Below, piece after piece: positions 56,990 to 62,420 of a stretch of DNA of 62,420 nucleotides; within the stretch, counting starts at the first letter, position 1; every line of letters begins with the position of its first letter. The DNA is from an uncultured Pelagibacteraceae bacterium (GTDB lineage: Bacteria; Pseudomonadota; Alphaproteobacteria; Pelagibacterales; Pelagibacteraceae), in contig CACJLZ010000003.1 in assembly GCA_902594395.1 (NCBI GenBank), forward strand, positions 1 to 62,420, written 5' to 3'. A program made the position numbers and the translations under genes. Under the pieces are notes generated by a model. The model was not told the DNA's origin and made no database searches. It was given only the letters and a program-made list of their open reading frames with translations.

Positions 56990-57506
56990 CTGCGTGAACC
57001 TTTTCATCCTTTTCGTGTTTTTCTTGAGCAGTAATAGTATACTTTGCAACTGGTCTTGCCATAAGTCTTTTTAGCCCTATAGGTTCTGCAGTATCAAGAC
57101 AATAACCATAAGTGTCATCTTTAATTCTTGTTAAAGCTTTATCGATTTCTGATATCAATTTTATTTGTCTATTGATTGCTTTCATCTCTACGTTTTTATC
57201 AGTGTATGAACTAGCCTGATCAACAATATCTGCTGAAATACTATTATCATCCATACTACCATTATAAAGAGCCTCATTATTTGCTTTAACCAACTCTTTT
57301 CTCCATTCCTGAAGTTTCATTCTAAAAAAAACTTTATGTTTTTCACACATATATTTTTCATTATCTTTTGGAATGTAATTCTTTGAAATTTTAATAGGAC
57401 CTTTAACTATCGCTTTTGGCTTGCTAATAACTTTTGATTTAGGTTTAGTCTTAGTTTTACTTTTAGTTTTGGAAGTCTTTTTTTTTACTTTGCTTGTTTT
57501 AGGCAT
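56982..57506 (-). CDS. dksA: DksA/TraR-family protein with degenerate zinc finger
   Basis: 174 residues. A Lys/Thr/Ser-rich low-complexity head (1-45) precedes the coiled coil and the C-terminal finger YGYCLDTAEPIGLKRLMARP, which keeps only one of four cysteines. Such cysteine-poor DksA proteins are typical of alphaproteobacteria and fold without zinc. It would bind the RNA polymerase secondary channel and help ppGpp control rRNA and amino acid genes. The Lys-rich head is an extension beyond the usual core. Confidence 0.92.
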   Translation of the reverse strand: MPKTSKVKKKTSKTKSKTKTKPKSKVISKPKAIVKGPIKISKNYIPKDNEKYMCEKHKVFFRMKLQEWRKELVKANNEALYNGSMDDNSISADIVDQASSYTDKNVEMKAINRQIKLISEIDKALTRIKDDTYGYCLDTAEPIGLKRLMARPVAKYTITAQEKHEKDEKVHADD

Positions 57507-57585
57507 TATTTAAATTTGGATCCGGGCGAGTATATTCAGCAAAATTAGGGTGTCAAGTAACCTTAATTATTGTAATTATTTACTT

Positions 57586-58908
57586 ATGAATGTTTTAAAT
57601 AGAAATATAAATAATATTTTTTTTATTTTCCTCTTTTCTCATTTAATAATTTGGACATTGGTTCCATCATTAACAAATAATAATTTACCTTTAGATACGA
57701 TAGAAGCACTAGCATGGGGTAGTAATTTAGATTGGGGATTTAATAAACATCCGCCAATGAGTGCTTTTTTTTCTGAGATATTTTTTCAAATTTTTGGTGC
57801 ACAAGATTGGGCTTACTATCTACTAAGCCAGATATTTGTTTTGATTGCTTTTTATTATGTTTTCAAATTTGCTCATGAAATTTTAGAAAATACTAAGTTA
57901 AGCTTATTATCTGTATTTTTATTAGTTTCAATTTATTTTTATAACTATACGACCCCAGAATTCAATGTGAATGTCTGCCAACTCCCATTTTGGGCACTGG
58001 TAGTTTATTTTTCTTGGAAGATTTATTCCGCGAAAGAGATTAAATTCATAGACTGTTTTTTAGTTGGGTTGTTTGGGGCTCTAGGCTTTTTGTCAAAATA
58101 TCTTTTTGTATATTTGTTAGTTTCAATTGATTTATTATTTGTCTATTTGATATTTTTTAAAAAAACAAAAAAATTTGATTTTAAATATTTGATTACTTTA
58201 GAGGTATTTATAGTTCTATTAATTCCACATTTAATTTGGCTTTTTCAAAATAACTTCATAACAATTTTATATGGCATACAAAGAACAGGTTTAGAAAATG
58301 CAAATATTTTAAATCATATAAAATATCCATTAATATTTCTGATCAAACAGATAGGAATACTTATTCCATTTTTTTTCTTAGTTTGGTTGTTAATTAAAAA
58401 AATTAAATTAAAATTTAATTTACAGGATAAAAAATTACTTTTTTTAATTACAATTAATATTTTACCTATTTTTTTGATGCTTCTTACCTCTATAATCACA
58501 GGCTCGAAAATCAGAACAATGTGGATGACACCTTTTTATTTATTTTTTGGAGTACTGGTTATTTATGTATTAAAATCTCAAATCAATTTAAAAAAAATTA
58601 GTTCATTCTTATATGGTTTTTTATTTTTATTCTTCTTATCACCGAGTATCTATTTATATGAGTCAATTAATCAAACTGAAAAGAGAACTGACTATCCTGG
58701 TAAGGAAATCGCTCTAAAAACCCAAGCCATATGGAATCAAGACTTTGATAAAGAGATACAATTTGTTACCGGAGATGAATGGAAGGCAGGAAATCTTTCA
58801 TATCATCTGAAATCTAGGCCGGTATGGGAGGGATTTACAAATGACAAAATAATAAAAAGCTCATCCCAATTTATCTGTGTTGATGAAATATGTATGGGTA
58901 GATATTAA
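57586..58908 (+). CDS. Family 39 (ArnT/PMT_2-like) membrane glycosyltransferase
   Basis: 440 residues from the ATG at 57586; a GTG 36 bases upstream was rejected because the extra residues are polar and unlike the family start. About ten membrane helices, with LDTIEALAWGSNLDWGFNKHPPM near residues 40-60 carrying the conserved acidic and HPP motifs. Members transfer a sugar from a polyprenyl-phosphate donor to lipid A or a protein outside the inner membrane. The GT2 gene next to it, after 13 bases, probably makes that donor. Confidence 0.87.
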   Translation: MNVLNRNINNIFFIFLFSHLIIWTLVPSLTNNNLPLDTIEALAWGSNLDWGFNKHPPMSAFFSEIFFQIFGAQDWAYYLLSQIFVLIAFYYVFKFAHEILENTKLSLLSVFLLVSIYFYNYTTPEFNVNVCQLPFWALVVYFSWKIYSAKEIKFIDCFLVGLFGALGFLSKYLFVYLLVSIDLLFVYLIFFKKTKKFDFKYLITLEVFIVLLIPHLIWLFQNNFITILYGIQRTGLENANILNHIKYPLIFLIKQIGILIPFFFLVWLLIKKIKLKFNLQDKKLLFLITINILPIFLMLLTSIITGSKIRTMWMTPFYLFFGVLVIYVLKSQINLKKISSFLYGFLFLFFLSPSIYLYESINQTEKRTDYPGKEIALKTQAIWNQDFDKEIQFVTGDEWKAGNLSYHLKSRPVWEGFTNDKIIKSSSQFICVDEICMGRY

Positions 58909-58921
58909 AGTAAATTATTTT

Positions 58922-59791
58922 ATGAAAATTAAAATATTAATCCCTGTCTATAATGATTGGAAATCTGCTTTTAAATTATTAGATGAAATAAACAATTTAG
59001 AATTAAATAATGAATTTAAAGTTTCAGTAATTATTATCAACGACGCCTCTAATCATGACCTTTTAGATCATGAAAAAAATTTAGATAATATAGACTCAAT
59101 TAAGATTCTAAATATGAAAAAAAACCAGGGACATGCAAGATCTATTGCCTCAGGATTAAAATATACTTTTGAAAAAGAGGATTTTGATTATGTTATTCCA
59201 ATGGATGGGGATGGAGAGGATAGACCAGAAGAAATAAAAGATTTTTTAGATCAAGCAAAAAACTTTAAAGGTAAAACATTTGTGGGAGAAAGAGTTAGAA
59301 GATCTGAAAATACAATATTTAAAATTTGCTATCAGCTTCATAAAATAATAACATTAAGCTTTACTGGTAAGTCAATAAAGTTTGGTAACTATACTTGTCT
59401 TCCAAAATCAACTGTTGAGAAATTAGTTAATGAGAAAGCTACTTGGAATAGTTTTTCTGGCTCATTAAAAAAAGTTCATGATAATTTAACACCAATTCCC
59501 TCAGTAAGAGGAGTAAGATATTATGGGCCATCTAAAATGAGTTTTATAAATTTAATTAAACATTCACTAGCAATTATAAGTGTTTTTAAAAAAACTTTTC
59601 TTATTCGATCAGCGTTCTTCATTATTATATATATTTTACTGATAAAAAGTAATGCTTCCATAATCACTTCAATACCATTAATTTTATTGTTAATAGCTGT
59701 CTACTCAGTTTCAAATTTAGCACTGAGAGAAAATATGGAGGAATTCAAAAACTCTTTAAGTCAAATAAAAGATATTGAAAAAATAAAATGA
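58922..59791 (+). CDS. Family 2 glycosyltransferase (polyprenyl-phosphate sugar synthase-like)
   Basis: 289 residues from the ATG at 58922; an ATG 45 bases upstream lies inside the preceding gene and adds no GT2 sequence. ILIPVYNDW at the start, IINDAS near 40, and MDGDGEDRP near 90 form the nucleotide-sugar site. Two C-terminal membrane helices (about 205-260) resemble DPM1/ArnC-type enzymes that load sugars onto undecaprenyl phosphate. With the GT39 gene it forms a donor-plus-transferase pair. It overlaps ppc by 4 bases. Confidence 0.86.
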   Translation: MKIKILIPVYNDWKSAFKLLDEINNLELNNEFKVSVIIINDASNHDLLDHEKNLDNIDSIKILNMKKNQGHARSIASGLKYTFEKEDFDYVIPMDGDGEDRPEEIKDFLDQAKNFKGKTFVGERVRRSENTIFKICYQLHKIITLSFTGKSIKFGNYTCLPKSTVEKLVNEKATWNSFSGSLKKVHDNLTPIPSVRGVRYYGPSKMSFINLIKHSLAIISVFKKTFLIRSAFFIIIYILLIKSNASIITSIPLILLLIAVYSVSNLALRENMEEFKNSLSQIKDIEKIK

Positions 59792-62420
59792 AAAAAAAAG
59801 ATCTATATTATGAGAGAATTCCAACAAAACTTCTAAGAGAAGATGTAAAATACTTAGGAGATACACTTGGAAAAGTAATAGCTACTCAGGAGGGTTCAAA
59901 GTTTTTGGATTTAGTAGAAAATGTTAGAAAATTATCAAAAGTAAATAAAAAAAATCCTAATCAAAAAAAATTGAATAGTAAAGTTATTGCCGCCATAAAA
60001 AAAATTAATCCACAAAATACTTTTAAATTAACAAGAGCATTTTCACATTTTATGAATTTTATAAATTTAGCAGAATTAGTTGATGCTTCCAGAAGCTTGA
60101 ATCAACACGAAAATAATAAAAAAAAACCAAATAAACAAAATTTATTTATTGAAGAAATTTTCGAAGATTTATTTAGGAAAAAAGATATTTCAAAAAATAC
60201 AATTTATAATTTAGCTAAGAACTTAAATATTGGTATAGTTTTAACTGCTCATCCTACTGAAGTAAAAAGAAGAACTTTAATTCAAAAGCATCATAGGATC
60301 ATTGAAATACTTGAGCAGAGAGAATTATTAAAAAATTTTCCGTCAAAATTGAAAACACTCGATAAAGAACTTTTTGATGAATTGACGATTATTTGGAATA
60401 CGGATGATTTAAAAAGAGTAAGACCATCACCCTTTGATGAAGCTAGGTGGGGACTCGCTATAATTGAAGATAGTTTGTGGGATACAGTTCCAAAAGTTTA
60501 CAGAAAATTAAACTCTATATTTGTAAAAAATATGGGTAAAAATTTACCAAAAAATTTTAACCCAATAGTATTTGGTTCATGGATGGGAGGTGATCGAGAT
60601 GGTAATCCAAATGTTACTGCTGATGTTACAAGAAAAGTAATTCTATTATCTAGATGGGAAGCTGCAAAACTATATGAGAAAGCTCTTACAAAAATAATAA
60701 GGTCTTATTCTATGAAAAAATGCTCAAAAAAAATCCAAAAAAAAGTTGGAAAATCATTTGAACCTTATAGGGTTTTTTTAAGACCTTTAAGAGATAAAAT
60801 TCGATTAACTCACAGATCTATCGAACAACATTTGGTCAATAAAAAACCTTTAAATCATAAAGAATTAATAAGTTCTCGTGAAGAAATATTAAAACCTTTA
60901 AGAGTAGTAAGAGAGTCACTTGAGCAAAACCAAAATGAAAATATAGCTAGTGGTGAATTGTTAGATTTGATGAGAAGAGCCAAATGTTTTGGTATCAATT
61001 TAGCAAGATTAGATATCAGACAAGAGTCTTCTAGGCACACTCAATTGATAAACGAATTTGTAAAAAGAAAATATAATAAAGATTATTTAAAATTTAGTGA
61101 AGATAAAAAGATAGAATTCCTAAAAAAACATACACTTGCAAAAAAAAATCAAATAAATAATTTACAAATAACAAATAAAGAAAATAAAGAGGTTTGGTCT
61201 ACTTTTAAAATTCTAGCTAATGAGCCAAGTGAAAGTTTAGGAGCCTATGTTATATCAATGACAACCTCAGCTTCTGACATATTATCTGTAATATTTTTGC
61301 AAAAGGAAGCAAAAATTAAAGATAAATTAAGAGTGGTTCCTTTATTTGAAACTTTGGATGATCTTATTAATTCAAGATCAATAATGCAGACTTTATTTTC
61401 ACAAAGATGGTACAGAAAATTAATTAACAATAAACAAGAGGTGATGATTGGGTATTCAGACTCTAGTAAGGATGCTGGAAAAATATGTGCTAGCTGGCAT
61501 CAGTATAAGGCCCAAGAGGAAATAGTCAGCTTGGCAAAGAAATTTAAAATAGATGTAATTTTTTTTCATGGCCGAGGTGGATCTGCAGGAAGAGGTGGTG
61601 GTCCAATACAAGCAACTCTCAGATCTTTGCCTCCCAACTCTGTTAACGGTAAAATTAGAATTACTGATCAAGGTGAAGTTATTCAGCAAAAATATGGCTA
61701 TGAGCCCTTAGCTAATTATAATTTGTGTAGTTATATAGGTGCTGTAACTGAAGCTACTCTAAATCCACCACCATCCCCAAAAAATAATTGGAGAAATCTT
61801 ATCGAAAAAATGTCAGACATATCTAAAAGCTCTTATAGAAAAAATATAAATCAAAGTTCAGAATTTATTAAATACTTTGAAACAGTCACTCCTCACAAGG
61901 CGCTTGGAAAACTTTCAATAGGCTCGAGACCATCAAAAAGAAAAAATATTGATAATATAAAAAGTTTAAGAGCAATACCTTGGGTTTTTGCATGGACACA
62001 AATTAGACTTATGCTTCCAGCATGGCTTGGGAGTGCTGAAGCTCTAAGATACTCTTACATCAATAAATTTAGAAGAACCTTATTGGATATGGAAAAAAAT
62101 TGGCCATTTTTTAATTCTATGCTTGATACGCTAGACATGGTCATTGCAAAAGCTGATCCAGAAATATCAAAAATATATGAAGAATATTTAGCTGATGATA
62201 GTTTAAAGAGAGTTGGAAAGAAACTTAGATTTCAATTTGATGTTATTAAAAAATTGAATAAGAAAATTACACCTAAAGAAATTGCTGCTATTAGAAAACA
62301 ATTTAGATCTCCAATTATAGCTAGAAGTATATACTCTGAGGTATTAAATATTATTCAACCTACCGTAATTAAAAAACTTCAAGTCAATAAAAACCCGAAA
62401 AATAAGCAATATCTAAACGA
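59788..62420 (+). CDS. ppc: Phosphoenolpyruvate carboxylase (3' end outside window)
   Basis: 877 codons are present and the frame is open to the window edge; the last 25-40 residues should follow. Catalytic elements are intact: LTAHPTEVKRRT with His155, GYSDSSKDAG with Lys561, and FFHGRGGSAGRGGGP with His594. It fixes bicarbonate onto PEP to give oxaloacetate, replenishing the citric acid cycle. The ATG overlaps the GT2 stop. PPDK in this window can supply its substrate. Confidence 0.96.
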   Translation, partial: MKKKDLYYERIPTKLLREDVKYLGDTLGKVIATQEGSKFLDLVENVRKLSKVNKKNPNQKKLNSKVIAAIKKINPQNTFKLTRAFSHFMNFINLAELVDASRSLNQHENNKKKPNKQNLFIEEIFEDLFRKKDISKNTIYNLAKNLNIGIVLTAHPTEVKRRTLIQKHHRIIEILEQRELLKNFPSKLKTLDKELFDELTIIWNTDDLKRVRPSPFDEARWGLAIIEDSLWDTVPKVYRKLNSIFVKNMGKNLPKNFNPIVFGSWMGGDRDGNPNVTADVTRKVILLSRWEAAKLYEKALTKIIRSYSMKKCSKKIQKKVGKSFEPYRVFLRPLRDKIRLTHRSIEQHLVNKKPLNHKELISSREEILKPLRVVRESLEQNQNENIASGELLDLMRRAKCFGINLARLDIRQESSRHTQLINEFVKRKYNKDYLKFSEDKKIEFLKKHTLAKKNQINNLQITNKENKEVWSTFKILANEPSESLGAYVISMTTSASDILSVIFLQKEAKIKDKLRVVPLFETLDDLINSRSIMQTLFSQRWYRKLINNKQEVMIGYSDSSKDAGKICASWHQYKAQEEIVSLAKKFKIDVIFFHGRGGSAGRGGGPIQATLRSLPPNSVNGKIRITDQGEVIQQKYGYEPLANYNLCSYIGAVTEATLNPPPSPKNNWRNLIEKMSDISKSSYRKNINQSSEFIKYFETVTPHKALGKLSIGSRPSKRKNIDNIKSLRAIPWVFAWTQIRLMLPAWLGSAEALRYSYINKFRRTLLDMEKNWPFFNSMLDTLDMVIAKADPEISKIYEEYLADDSLKRVGKKLRFQFDVIKKLNKKITPKEIAAIRKQFRSPIIARSIYSEVLNIIQPTVIKKLQVNKNPKNKQYLN

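Overview
The window reads as a piece of an alphaproteobacterial chromosome of the SAR11 clade (Candidatus Pelagibacter type). The evidence is very low G+C, extreme gene packing (most neighbours overlap or lie within 30 bases), a proteorhodopsin followed by a ferredoxin and a ferredoxin-NADP reductase, alphaproteobacterial markers (TrcR, a DksA with a degenerate zinc finger, a tiny aa3-oxidase subunit IV) and an orphan 5S rRNA next to polysaccharide genes. In cultured SAR11 genomes a hypervariable region lies between the 23S and 5S genes, and the left edge looks like the end of such a region. No stretch over 300 bases lacks a gene. The longest gap is the 211-base prpE/proteorhodopsin intergenic region. 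I saw no insertion sequence, prophage, CRISPR array or integrase.

Layout. 1-2482: end of a surface-polysaccharide block. 2622-5802: 5S rRNA, L36, an oxidase microprotein and the proton-translocating transhydrogenase pntAA-pntAB-pntB. 5809-6785: transaldolase-family aldolase, then (minus strand) rpsU and initiator tRNA. 6856-14713 (minus): a coupled run tkt-gap-pgk-fba-thiE-efp-suhB-rpmE-trcR. 14767-18106: a coiled-coil protein, zapA, fau, ymdB-like, yebC and a RuvC-like nuclease. 18159-24055: the Tol-Pal envelope system and tilS. 24098-30497: ftsH, folP, glmM, thiD, purA. 30494-34957 (mostly minus): rpoH, rluD, tRNA-Arg, an ABC-2 exporter and a Sua5 family gene. 34978-40751: xseB-ispA-dxs, aroC, pdxH and a long-chain prenyl synthase. 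40865-47275: S49 peptidase, glyQS, ppdK. 47289-53724: nadC, nadA, tRNA-Leu, ygfZ, a dihydroorotase-like gene, an SMR pump and prpE. 53936-56763: proteorhodopsin, ferredoxin, reductase, GST. 56760-57506 (minus): dksA and two overlapping micro-ORFs. 57586-62420: two glycosyltransferases and a nearly complete ppc.

How the genes fit together. The carbon genes (ppdK, ppc, fba, pgk, gap, tkt, aldolase) suit an organism that interconverts C3 and sugar phosphates without an obvious phosphofructokinase here. The proton-motive force made by proteorhodopsin can be spent by the transhydrogenase on NADPH. ThiD and ThiE without ThiC fit salvage of the thiamine pyrimidine. dxs, ispA and the long-chain prenyl synthase supply isoprenoids for quinones and, probably, retinal.

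The observations I rate highest are an apparent AUU start on rpsU with a leader hairpin, directly upstream of the initiator tRNA; a 5S rRNA only 13 bases upstream of the L36 start codon; twin abutting palindromes in front of a blue-tuned proteorhodopsin; a divergent RuvC at the usual ruvCAB site with ruvA and ruvB absent; and two overlapping membrane micro-ORFs behind dksA.
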